From Pseudarthrobacter chlorophenolicus A6 (GTDB lineage Bacteria > Actinomycetota > Actinomycetes > Actinomycetales > Micrococcaceae), in assembly GCF_000022025.1 (NCBI RefSeq), contig NC_011886.1, positions 868,001 to 932,000 of the forward strand: 64,000 nucleotides of DNA, written 5' to 3'. The position numbers and the translations under genes were made by a program. Positions 15,857 through 24,212 of the stretch are shown piece after piece; the stretch's first letter is position 1, and each line of letters begins with the position of its first letter. A model generated the notes under the pieces. It saw only the letters and a list, made by a program, of their open reading frames with translations. It made no database searches and was not told the DNA's origin.

Positions 15857-17261
15857 CCGCTGCTCCCGCATGCCGCGGGAGCAAAGCACTGTCCACCGTG
15901 CTTGCCAGCATCAGGACTGCCATGGCCAGGAAAGCTCCGCGGTACGGGCCGGCGCCATCCTGGGGAAACGAGCCAAGCCCGTCGAAGATGCGGATCAGCA
16001 GGGCAGCCACTGCGATCCCGGCGCCGGTGGCGAGCTGCACCAGGGTTGCCGAGACGGTGTTGGCTGATGTGAGCTGCGCGGGGACGATGTCGGCGTACTG
16101 CACCGAGGCGTAGGACGAGAAGCCGATGGAGCGGAAGGCCCCGCTGCAGACCAGCAGGGCAAACGTCAGCACCTGCGGAGTCTCCGGGGTCAGTAGTGCG
16201 CACAGCGCAAAAGTGGCTGCTGAGGCGAGGGAGGCAAACACCAGCATGGCTTTGAACCCGAAGCGGCGGATCAGGGGAGTGGTGGCGGGTTTGATGCCGA
16301 TGTTGCCGATGAAGACGGCAGCCACCATGGCGCCCGCGTGGATGGGGGTCCAGCCGAAACCGGCCTGGAACATCAGCGGCAGCAGGAACGGAACCGAGCT
16401 GATGGTCAGCCGGTAAACGAATCCGCCGGTGGCCATGGCACGGAAGGTGCGGGTCCGGAACACGGCCAGGTTGAACAGCGGGTTCCGTGCCCGGCGCATC
16501 CAGAACACGGCCGCGAGCAGGGAGGCTGCTCCTGCGGCGGCGCTGATGCCCGCCCAGGGGCCGTCAGGGTGGGAGCTGGCCAGCTCGAGGCCCACCACCA
16601 GGGCACCAACGCCCAGCGTGGTGAGGAACAGTCCGGGCCAGTCCAGCCGCCGCCCCTTGTCCCCAGCGGACGACGGGACCAGGCGCAGGGCCGCAATGAA
16701 GGCAGCCAGTCCCAGAGGGAGGTTGATCAGGAAGATCCAGTGCCAGGACAGGTAGGTGGTGAGCGCACCGCCCACCAGGGGTGCGAGGACCGGCGCCAGC
16801 AGGCCGGGCCAGACCAGGAACGCCGTGGCGCGCAGAAGCTCCGACTTGGGCGTGCCGCGCAGTACCACCAGCGTGCCCACCGGAACCATCATGGCGCCCC
16901 CGGCTCCCTGGGCGATGCGGCTCAGCGTGAGTGTGGTCAGGTCCTGGCTGAGGGCGCAGGCCAGTGACGCAACGGTGAAGATGGCAACAGCCAGGCAGAA
17001 GATCCTTCGCGCCCCGAAGCGTTCGGCCAGCCAGCCGCTGATGGGAATCCCGACGGCGACGGTGAGCAGGTACGCCGTCATGGTGATGTTCACGTCGGCC
17101 GCGGGAACGCTGAAGTCGGCTGAGATATTGGGAATGGCGGTGGTGAGGATGGTCCCGTCGAGGAACTCCATGAAAAAAGTTGCCGCCACCAGAAGGGCCA
17201 GCCGTGGGCTCCATACCTGCGCGGCATCCCCGTGCACGCCGGACCGATCTTTTGCTGCCAT
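15780..17261 (-). CDS. MFS drug exporter, EmrB/QacA (DHA2) type
   Basis: A 493-residue transporter with about 13-14 helices. Conserved features are FLDGTILTTAIPNISADF in helix 1, GWLAERFGARRIF (motif A) and RIAQGAGGAMMVP, followed by a motif C-like GLLAPVLAPLVGG, all typical of proton-driven multidrug exporters. The last 30 residues are a Pro/Arg-rich cytoplasmic tail read antisense to the conserved end of recQ. No regulator is adjacent. The substrate is unknown. Confidence 0.9.
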   Translation of the reverse strand: MAAKDRSGVHGDAAQVWSPRLALLVAATFFMEFLDGTILTTAIPNISADFSVPAADVNITMTAYLLTVAVGIPISGWLAERFGARRIFCLAVAIFTVASLACALSQDLTTLTLSRIAQGAGGAMMVPVGTLVVLRGTPKSELLRATAFLVWPGLLAPVLAPLVGGALTTYLSWHWIFLINLPLGLAAFIAALRLVPSSAGDKGRRLDWPGLFLTTLGVGALVVGLELASSHPDGPWAGISAAAGAASLLAAVFWMRRARNPLFNLAVFRTRTFRAMATGGFVYRLTISSVPFLLPLMFQAGFGWTPIHAGAMVAAVFIGNIGIKPATTPLIRRFGFKAMLVFASLASAATFALCALLTPETPQVLTFALLVCSGAFRSIGFSSYASVQYADIVPAQLTSANTVSATLVQLATGAGIAVAALLIRIFDGLGSFPQDGAGPYRGAFLAMAVLMLASTVDSALLPRHAGAAVSRPAPGPAEAQPRPRPAEGHVPRQ

Positions 17262-17370
17262 CCGCTTATCCTGCCACCCGGCAGCCTGAGCCAGCAGAGT
17301 GCGTCCGATCCCCGGACTGCGCGGAGTTGCGGGGCGGGATCCGGCGCCTGGCCGCCCGGGTCAGAAGCCT

Positions 17371-17409
17371 GTTCGCCAGGCCATGCCGTCGAGGCTCTGA
17401 TTCGCGAAC
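17371..17409. repeat. 39-nt palindrome-ended element, copy B
   Basis: GTTCGC...GCGAAC, the same length and ends as copy A at 7359-7397, lying 54 nt beyond the tRNA-Ser(GCU) terminator. The two share 27 of 39 bases; similarity continues weakly for about 15 nt toward the terminator. Confidence 0.55.
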
Positions 17410-17463
17410 AAAGTCAGGAGCAAGCCCGGACCGCGCCGCAAAACCTTCCCCGGGTACGCAAAA

Positions 17464-17487
17464 GGCCCCGGTCCAGGGACCGGGGCC
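17464..17487 (-). terminator. Intrinsic terminator of tRNA-Ser(GCU)
   Basis: A 10-bp perfect stem GGCCCCGGTC/GACCGGGGCC with a 4-nt loop, followed on the minus strand by CTTTTGC, 5 nt after the tRNA end. Confidence 0.9.
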
Positions 17488-17492
17488 GAACG

Positions 17493-17580
17493 CGGAGACG
17501 GGGGGATTTGAACCCCCGGTGGAGTTGTGCCCCACACTTCATTAGCAGTGAAGCCCATTCGGCCGCTCTGGCACGTCTCC
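17493..17580 (-). tRNA. tRNA-Ser (anticodon GCT)
   Basis: An 88-nt class II tRNA: acceptor GGAGACG/CGTCTCC, anticodon stem CTTCA/TGAAG with loop CTGCTAA, a long variable arm (GTGGGGCACAACTCCAC region), T-loop TTCAAAT and discriminator G as expected for serine. CCA is not encoded. Confidence 0.97.
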
Positions 17581-17679
17581 AATTGCTATTCCTAGCCCAC
17601 CAAGGATACGCAGATCCGGCCATGCAGTGCAAAACGGCTGCGGCCCCGCGACGCGGAAGGCTGGACGGGCCCGGTCAGC

Positions 17680-18252
17680 CTAGGCAGCGGGCTGGACCGG
17701 GCGCACCATCCTGATCTCGGGCAGGTCCTCCCAGTCCGCCAGGGTGTCCTCCACGCCGTCCGGTTCGAAGCCGAACCGCCGGTAGAAGCCGATGGCACGG
17801 CTGTTCCCCGCGGCCACCCAGAGGCTCGCGGCCCGGGTGCCCAGGGCTGTGCTGATCAGCTGCCTTCCGAGGCCGAGCCCCTGGCGGGACGCCAACAGGT
17901 ACAGCCCCCACAGTTCCAGGGGGCCGGACCTTGGCGGCGGGTGTCCTTCCGGGGAATCCGGTGCCGGAACTGAACGGGTGCCTGCGAAGCCGACTACCGT
18001 ATCGCCGTCGCACGCCACCCACGCTTCGGCGGGCTCAGGGCGGTCAAGCAGGTGCCGCCACAGCGCCAGTCGGCCCTCCTTGTCGGCAGCCGCCAGGAAG
18101 GCGTCGGACAGCATCCCGCGGTAGGTTTCCTGCCAGCACCTGATGTGCACGTCCGCGAGCGGTTCCACATCCGCGGCAACGGCCCTGCGGACCGAGACCG
18201 CAGGCCCCGGCACCCCGGACCCAGACACACCAGGCGCGGGAACGTCCGTCAC
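17680..18252 (-). CDS. GNAT family N-acetyltransferase
   Basis: A 190-residue protein. After a short Pro/Gly-rich leader the GNAT fold begins at VSVRRAVAADVEPLADVH. The acetyl-CoA loop is ASRQGLGLGRQLIS (Q/R-x-x-G-x-G/A), followed by LWVAAGNSRAIGFYRRFGFEPDG, the usual end of the domain. The substrate is unknown. The GTG start overlaps the stop of the upstream prolyl oligopeptidase by 4 nt (GTGA), so they form a two-gene operon. Confidence 0.88.
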   Translation of the reverse strand: MTDVPAPGVSGSGVPGPAVSVRRAVAADVEPLADVHIRCWQETYRGMLSDAFLAAADKEGRLALWRHLLDRPEPAEAWVACDGDTVVGFAGTRSVPAPDSPEGHPPPRSGPLELWGLYLLASRQGLGLGRQLISTALGTRAASLWVAAGNSRAIGFYRRFGFEPDGVEDTLADWEDLPEIRMVRPVQPAA

Positions 18253-20543
18253 GACGTTCCGCCCGCCAGCGCTTTCCACAGGAAGTGCTGGCTGCGGGCC
18301 TGCAAAGCTGCCGCCTGCCGGTTGTCCGACGCTCCCGCGTGGCCGCCCTCCAATGCCTCGTGGAACCAGACGTTGGGGATGCCCATGGCGAGCATGCGGG
18401 CCGCCATCTTCCGTGCCTGAACCGGGCCCACGCGGTCGTCCGAAGTGGCCGTCCAGATGAACGTTTCGGGGTATTCGATGCCGTCCTTGAGCAGGTGGTA
18501 CGGGGAGAAGGTCCGGATGTACTCCCACTGCTCCGCGACGTCCGGGTCTCCGTACTCCGCAATCCAGGAGTGCCCGGCGGACAGCTTGGTGTAGCGGCGC
18601 ATGTCCAGCAGCGGCACGCCACAGGAGACCGCCCGGAACAGTTCGGGGTAGCGGGTCAGCATGTTGCCCACCAGCAGCCCGCCGTTCGATCCGCCCACGC
18701 AGCCCAGGCGCTCGCGGGAGGTGACGCCCCGGGAGATCAGGTCCCGTGCCACCGCCGCGAAGTCCTCGTAGGCTTTGTGCCGGTTTTCCTGCAGGGCGGC
18801 GCGGTGCCAGGCCGGCCCGTATTCGCCGCCGCCGCGGATGTTCGCCACCACGTAGACGCCGCCGCGCGAGTGCGGTGCCTCGCCGCCGTCGAGCTCCAGC
18901 CCGGTGGTCCGCCGCTCCAGCCACGCCCGTCCCACCGTTCCGCTGTAGGCGGGCGTCCGGGAGACCTCGAAGCCGCCGTAGCCGGAGAGCTGGGTGGGGT
19001 TCTGGCCGTCGAGGGGCAGGTTATGGGAGGAGACCTGGAAGTACGGAACCCGTGTGCCGTCGTCGGAAACCGCGAAGTGCTGCTGGACCTCGTACTCGGC
19101 GTCGGAGAAGAACGACGGCGAGGACTTCACTTCCGTGTGCCGGCTCACCACACCGGGCGTCCCGGCATCGTCGCGGCCGCGTTCCAGCGTGCCGCGCATC
19201 AGCGTGCTGGGGGTGGTGAATCCGGTGGCGACCAGCCAGAAGTCGTCGCCTGCACCGCCGTCAGCCGCTGAGTCATCCTCGTCGTCCACGGCATAGGCGT
19301 TGACGTCATGCAGCGGCGGGCAGGCATCCAGGAGCGTGGGGGCCCAGGCGGAGCCGTCCCCGAAAGACCCGTCGGCGGCGTCCGCCGGGCGGGACGGGTC
19401 CAGCACCCGGATTTCCGAGGACACGTCCCTCAGGAGGTTGAGGAGCAGGAAGTTCCGCGTCCAGCTCCACGACTGCAGGGATGTGTGGGCGTCCGGCGTG
19501 AACAGCACCACGAGGTCCCGTCCACCGGCCAGGTAGTCCTCGAAGTTGGCGGCCAGCAGCGCGCCGGCCGGATAGGTAGTGCCATCCAACGCCCAGTCCC
19601 GTTGCGGGCGGAACAGCAGCCATTCGCGGTGGGCGCTGACGTTGACGTCGGTGGGAACGTCGATGGCCACCCATGAACCGTCGCGCAGCACCAGGGTGGT
19701 GCGGTTGAAGAAGTCGATGTAGTCCACAGCGAAGGTGCGCTCGAAGCCGGGGGTGGAGTCGTGCGCCACCACGGCCATCATGTGATGTTCGGGTACCTCG
19801 AACAGCCGGGGTGCTGCGGCCAGGGTTCCGCCGCGTTCCAGGGTGACGCCGGTCCGGGCGTAGGAGGACGCAGTTTTGGGCAAACCGTCCGCCGTGGAGG
19901 ACACCAGCAGTGTGTCCGCGTCCAGCCAGGACACGTTGCCCTTCGCCGTCGGCAGGTCAAACCCACCCGCCGCCGGGTCAACGAAGGTGCGGGATTCGAC
20001 GTCGAACTCCCGGTAGCGGTTCGCGTCGCCGCCGTCGGGGGAGAGCGCCAGCAGAGCGTGCCGGTATGGCTCGCCCGCGGCGGGCCGGAGGAACGTAGCG
20101 CCGTGGAACACCCACTCCTCACCTTCGGTGGCGGCCAGGGCGTCCACGTCCAGCAACACGTCCCATTCGGGGGAATCCGTGCAGTAGCTTTCCCAGGTGG
20201 TGCGGCGCCACAGGCCCTTGGGGTTCTCCCGGTCCTTCCAGAAGTTGTAGTACCAGTCACCGCGCTTGCCCACCATGGCGATCCGGTCGGTGGAGTCCAG
20301 CACCTCCAGGATGCTGCCCTCGAGCTCCGCGTAATCGGCGTCCTCCAGGAGGTCTTCCGTGCGGGAGTTCTGCTCCTTGACCCAGGCGAGCTGCTCTTCG
20401 CCGTAGATCTCCTCGAGCCACACGTTTTCGTCGGTCGGTTCCGGCGCTGGGCCGCCGTTGCCGCCCGGGCCGGTGCCCGCAGGCCTGCCGTCCGTGGGGG
20501 TGTTGCCGTGGCCGGACGCTGAATCAGCTGCAGTGGTGGTCAT
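18249..20543 (-). CDS. Prolyl oligopeptidase family serine peptidase (S9)
   Basis: A 764-residue cytoplasmic peptidase. An N-terminal seven-bladed propeller (about residues 60-480) gates a C-terminal alpha/beta hydrolase domain. The catalytic serine is in GCVGGSNGGLLVGN (about residue 619), the aspartate in TATSDDRVGPVQ (about 702) and the histidine in EGGHAG (about 734). The start ATG at 20543 is preferred to an in-frame ATG 42 nt upstream because homologues lack that extension. It is followed directly by a GNAT acetyltransferase; joint action on small peptides is possible but unproven. Confidence 0.92.
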   Translation of the reverse strand: MTTTAADSASGHGNTPTDGRPAGTGPGGNGGPAPEPTDENVWLEEIYGEEQLAWVKEQNSRTEDLLEDADYAELEGSILEVLDSTDRIAMVGKRGDWYYNFWKDRENPKGLWRRTTWESYCTDSPEWDVLLDVDALAATEGEEWVFHGATFLRPAAGEPYRHALLALSPDGGDANRYREFDVESRTFVDPAAGGFDLPTAKGNVSWLDADTLLVSSTADGLPKTASSYARTGVTLERGGTLAAAPRLFEVPEHHMMAVVAHDSTPGFERTFAVDYIDFFNRTTLVLRDGSWVAIDVPTDVNVSAHREWLLFRPQRDWALDGTTYPAGALLAANFEDYLAGGRDLVVLFTPDAHTSLQSWSWTRNFLLLNLLRDVSSEIRVLDPSRPADAADGSFGDGSAWAPTLLDACPPLHDVNAYAVDDEDDSAADGGAGDDFWLVATGFTTPSTLMRGTLERGRDDAGTPGVVSRHTEVKSSPSFFSDAEYEVQQHFAVSDDGTRVPYFQVSSHNLPLDGQNPTQLSGYGGFEVSRTPAYSGTVGRAWLERRTTGLELDGGEAPHSRGGVYVVANIRGGGEYGPAWHRAALQENRHKAYEDFAAVARDLISRGVTSRERLGCVGGSNGGLLVGNMLTRYPELFRAVSCGVPLLDMRRYTKLSAGHSWIAEYGDPDVAEQWEYIRTFSPYHLLKDGIEYPETFIWTATSDDRVGPVQARKMAARMLAMGIPNVWFHEALEGGHAGASDNRQAAALQARSQHFLWKALAGGTS

Positions 20544-20630
20544 GCGCCCCATCCAAACAACATCCGTGACGGGGTGGCAAGTCAAGCGGCCAGCCCTTCC
20601 TCTTCAACACAAGCCCGTACTCTGGAAGGC

Positions 20631-22586
20631 GTGGAAAATACGCAGAGCATCCGGACCGCCATCATCGGTGCCGGCCCCCGGGGGACCAGCGTCCTGGAGC
20701 GCCTGCTCGCCCACGCCGGCCACCATGCGGCACATCAGGAACACGGAGGGGCTGCCATGCGGCTCCATGTCGACGTCATCGACCCCTACCCCGCAGGGCC
20801 GGGCCATGTCTGGCAGCCGGGACAGTCGCGGCTGTTCCTGATGAACACCCAGTCCTTCTACCCCACGCTGATTCCCGAAGACCCAGGGTTGCCCGCCGCC
20901 GTCGCCGGGACCACCTTCGACCGCTGGCGCGAACGCCAACAGCAGGATCCACTCCCGGCCCTCACCGCGGATGAACGCGCCGAACTTGCCGTGCTCGGGT
21001 CCAACGACTTCCCCAGCCGGGCGCTCTACGGCCGGTACCTTCGCTCCACACTGCAGGACCTTCTGGAAAAGGCGCCCGACGGCGTCACCATCGACTTCCA
21101 CGAAACGTCCGCGTTGTCGGTGCACCCGGTGGGTGACGGCACGTTCGACGTCGGCCTGGCCACCGGTGAGACCCTCCGCACCGGTTCCGTGGTGCTGGCC
21201 CTGGGGCACATCCCGTCCAGGCTCAACCCCGAACAGCGTGAACTGCAGGCCTCAGCGGCCCAGCTGGGGCTGCGGTACCTGCCACCGGCCGTGCCTGCTG
21301 ACGTGGACTGGGCACAGATTCCGGCGGGCGAGCCTGTCCTGGTGCGCGGCATGGGGCTGAACTTCTTCGACACGATGGTCCAGCTGACCGAAGGCCGGGG
21401 TGGCAAGTTCACTGCCGGCGGCCCGGCCGGCCGGCTGGAATACGAGCCCTCCGGACAGGAACCGTTCATCATCGCCGCCTCGCGCCGGGGGACCCCTTAC
21501 CGGGCCAAAGCGGCGCTGGCAGGCTATTACGCGTCGTCGGTCACGCTCCGTTATCTAACGGAGGCGGCGCTGGACCGGTTCGAGGCCGCGGGAATCCGGC
21601 CCGGGTTCGACCACGACCTGTGGCCGCTGCTGCACCGCGACGCCCTCTGGGCCTACTATTCAACCCTCGTGCGCGCGCAGCCTGGCGCCGTGCCGGACAG
21701 TACAGCGTTCCTGGCCGCACTCGAGGAAGCCCTGCACCCGCACGCGCACAGCGCCGCCAACTGGGAAGACGCCGTGGACAGCGTGCTGGCCATCCACGTG
21801 GGGCCGCGCCACCGGCTGGACCTTCAGGGGCTGGCCGCGCCTCTTGCAGGGCGCACTTTCGCGTCGCGCCCCGAGCAGGACGCCGCCGTCGTCGAATTCC
21901 TCCTGGACGATGCCCGCCGCTCCGCGCTCGGCGAGGATGATCCCGTGAAGATGGCCATCGGTGCCCTGCACCACGGCCGCGCGGTGCTCAAGACGGCAGT
22001 GGCTGACGGCGGCATCACCGACGAATCCTGGGTTGCCGGCCTGCGGGGCTGGTTCGAGTCGTTCGTGGAGGGGCTGGCCAGCGGGCCGCCGGCGCTGCGC
22101 TCGGAGCAGCTGGCCGCGCTGGCGCGGGCCGGCGTGGTCAGCTTTGTGGGCCCGGACCCGAAATTCGGCGTCGACCGCAAAGCCGGAACCTTCACCGCTG
22201 CCTCTCCTTGGGTGGAGGGCCCGCCGGCCGCTGCCCGGACCATGGTGGAGGCGTTGGCACCCGGCAACCGGGTCTCGGCCAACGACTCTCCGCTCCTGCA
22301 GCAGCTGCTCAAGGACGGGCTGGTCCGGTCCAGGCACATGATGACCGCCGAGGGGGCGCCGGTACAGTCCACCGGCCTGGATGTGGAGCCGCACCCGTAC
22401 CGGCCCGTCGCCGCCAACGGGTCGGTCACCGAGGGGATGTACGTGCTGGGACTGCAGCTGTCCTCCGCCCAGTGGGGAACCGCCATCGCCGCCGAGGCGC
22501 ACCAGCCGGGCACCCCGGCCTACCGCAGCGGCCAGCGCACCCTCCGGGACGCCGACGAAATCGCCCAGGCCATCCTCCGCCGCTAA
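20631..22586 (+). CDS. FAD/NAD(P)-binding protein of the NAD_binding_9 type
   Basis: A 651-residue protein. The N-terminal Rossmann motif is TAIIGAGPRGTSVLERLL (about residues 8-25), with VVLALGHIPS near 190 marking the usual flavoprotein hairpin and VRGMGLNFFD a second dinucleotide region. It resembles the large FAD-NAD(P)-binding actinobacterial proteins related to lysine/ornithine N-monooxygenases, but no siderophore genes are nearby and the function is unknown. GTG at 20631 is chosen because GGAAGG lies 2-7 nt upstream. It is divergent from the S9 peptidase with an 87-nt gap. Confidence 0.8.
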   Translation: MENTQSIRTAIIGAGPRGTSVLERLLAHAGHHAAHQEHGGAAMRLHVDVIDPYPAGPGHVWQPGQSRLFLMNTQSFYPTLIPEDPGLPAAVAGTTFDRWRERQQQDPLPALTADERAELAVLGSNDFPSRALYGRYLRSTLQDLLEKAPDGVTIDFHETSALSVHPVGDGTFDVGLATGETLRTGSVVLALGHIPSRLNPEQRELQASAAQLGLRYLPPAVPADVDWAQIPAGEPVLVRGMGLNFFDTMVQLTEGRGGKFTAGGPAGRLEYEPSGQEPFIIAASRRGTPYRAKAALAGYYASSVTLRYLTEAALDRFEAAGIRPGFDHDLWPLLHRDALWAYYSTLVRAQPGAVPDSTAFLAALEEALHPHAHSAANWEDAVDSVLAIHVGPRHRLDLQGLAAPLAGRTFASRPEQDAAVVEFLLDDARRSALGEDDPVKMAIGALHHGRAVLKTAVADGGITDESWVAGLRGWFESFVEGLASGPPALRSEQLAALARAGVVSFVGPDPKFGVDRKAGTFTAASPWVEGPPAAARTMVEALAPGNRVSANDSPLLQQLLKDGLVRSRHMMTAEGAPVQSTGLDVEPHPYRPVAANGSVTEGMYVLGLQLSSAQWGTAIAAEAHQPGTPAYRSGQRTLRDADEIAQAILRR

Positions 22587-22670
22587 CCCGTCAACGCGCG
22601 CTCACTCGTGGCGGTTCTCCCGTCAACGCGTGCTCTGTTGTGGCGGTTCACCCGCCGACGCGCGCTCCCG
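22587..22670. repeat. 32-bp tandem repeat, 2.6 copies
   Basis: Units at 22587-22618, 22619-22650 and a partial one at 22651-22670 begin CCCGTCAACGCGCGCTC or close variants and end GTGGCGGTTC. They start immediately after the stop codon of the FAD protein. Unit 1 and unit 2 differ mainly in a 6-nt segment (CACTCG versus TGTTGT). Confidence 0.85.
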
Positions 22671-23161
22671 CCCCGCCCGGCTCCGGCCGTTTGGAAGTCC
22701 TGCCCGGGCAGATCGGCGCACGGGAACCACGGTGCCACGTAACAGGGCTTCTTTCCCGGCAGAAATATTAGGTCCGGGTTCCTCCTTGGCGGTCCGATGC
22801 GTGCCGGCATGACTTGACGTGCCCGCTGCCGGGCACCCGGCCGGACGGCAAAATCCGCCGGGAATGCCGGACATCGGCCAACCCTGGGTCCGCCGAGCCG
22901 GTCCCCGTGACCACTCGTGAAGCGCTTGGCGGATCGTTCCTTACGGACCATGAACGCCCGCCGCCCGAATGTGACACGGGGTTTCGCAGGCGTTCTCCGT
23001 GCTGCCCGACAAGGCTCCGGATAACCCCGCGTGGCAGCACATTTCTTGGGATTTCCTACGGAGAACCTGCCTCTTCTGCATCCCCGTGAGCTCTGCTCTA
23101 GTGGTTGCCACACGCAAAGCCAACCACCTGAACTGAGCCAAACACCCCGAAGCGAAAGGCA
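22671..23161. other. Long untranslated leader region of the TauD-type gene
   Basis: About 490 nt with no supportable reading frame. The last 60 nt are AC-rich and lead to AAAGGC before the ATG at 23162. I see no recognisable riboswitch core or intrinsic terminator here. Confidence 0.5.
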
Positions 23162-24094
23162 ATGACCACCATGACCACCGTTACCGAAACAAAGCTCGAA
23201 TTCGCGAAGCTCGGCTCCCGCATCGGCGCCGAAATCCGCGGCCTGGAACTCAGCGCAGACCTCAGCCCGGGCACCGTAGCGCAGATCCGCGAGGCCCTCA
23301 GCGTCCACAAAGCGTTGGTCTTCCGGGAAGCGAACGTGCTGACGGACGAGGACCAGGTCCGCTTTGCCAGCCACTTCGGCCCGCTCACCAACGCCCACCC
23401 CACCGTCGCATCGGTGGAGGGCAAACCCGCCGTGCTGCCGGTGGACAGCGAGAACGGCAGTGCCAACAACTGGCACACCGATGTCACCTTCGTGGTCAAC
23501 CCGCCCCAGGCGTCCACCCTGCGCAGCATCACCCTTCCGGAATACGGGGGAGAAACCCTTATTGCCTCCTCCGCCGGCGCCTACCGGGACCTGCCGGACG
23601 AGCTGCGCAACTTTGCCGACACCCTCTGGGCCATCCACACCAACGACTACGACTACTCCCGGCCCAAGAACCTCGAACACGCCAACGCGGAGGAGCGGCG
23701 CAAGGAGTTCACCCGGATCCACTTCGAAACCGCCCATCCGGTTGTCCGGGTCCACCCCCTGACGGGTGAACGTGGCCTGTTCATTGGCGGTTTTGCCCAG
23801 CGGCTGCGGATCGTGGGACTGTCCAACACCGAATCAAAAGACATCCTCAGGATCCTTCAGGCGTACATCACCCGCCCCGAAAACGTGGTGCGGGTGAACT
23901 GGGAACCCAACCAGCTGGTCCTGTTCGACAACCGCATCACCCAGCACTACGCGCCGGACAACTACGATGGCCAGCCGCGCAAACTCAACCGCGTGACCAT
24001 CGCCGGTGACGTGCCGGTAGGCGTGGACGGGCGCAGCAGCACCTCTATCAAGGGCGACTCGTCCACGTACTCGGAAACCGTCGTCGTGAACTGA
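23162..24094 (+). CDS. TauD/TfdA family Fe(II)/2-oxoglutarate dioxygenase
   Basis: A 310-residue non-haem iron dioxygenase. The iron ligands are the HxD of NNWHTDVTF (about residue 104) and the distal His of ITQHYAPDNYDGQPRKLNRVTI (about 260); the Arg that binds 2-oxoglutarate follows in the last motif. This C-terminal pattern is closer to alkylsulfate/taurine dioxygenases than to 2,4-D enzymes, so sulfonate or sulfate-ester cleavage is the best guess. No transporter or other sulfur genes are adjacent, so the substrate is not supported by context. Closed by a strong palindromic terminator. Confidence 0.88.
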   Translation: MTTMTTVTETKLEFAKLGSRIGAEIRGLELSADLSPGTVAQIREALSVHKALVFREANVLTDEDQVRFASHFGPLTNAHPTVASVEGKPAVLPVDSENGSANNWHTDVTFVVNPPQASTLRSITLPEYGGETLIASSAGAYRDLPDELRNFADTLWAIHTNDYDYSRPKNLEHANAEERRKEFTRIHFETAHPVVRVHPLTGERGLFIGGFAQRLRIVGLSNTESKDILRILQAYITRPENVVRVNWEPNQLVLFDNRITQHYAPDNYDGQPRKLNRVTIAGDVPVGVDGRSSTSIKGDSSTYSETVVVN

Positions 24095-24138
24095 GCTTCT
24101 TGGGCACGCACCGCGGGGCCGAAAACTCCCGCGCAATG

Positions 24139-24184
24139 AAAGGGGTGTCCCTCCCGGCCAGCTGGCCGGGAGGGACACCCCTTT
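24139..24184. terminator. Bidirectional terminator between dioxygenase and nuclease genes
   Basis: A 46-nt perfect palindrome (AAAGGGGTGTCCCTCCCGG... and its complement) flanked by A-rich and T-rich ends, so it works in both directions. It lies between the convergent stops at 24094 and 24213. Confidence 0.95.
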
Positions 24185-24212
24185 TCGTGTTCTATGCCTT
24201 ACCGGCGCAGCA

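Noticed and set aside
22928..22940. GGCGGATCGTTCC shared exactly with 28911-28923 in another intergenic region.
   Set aside because: A 13-nt exact match is expected many times by chance in 64 kb of GC-rich DNA, and the flanks do not align.
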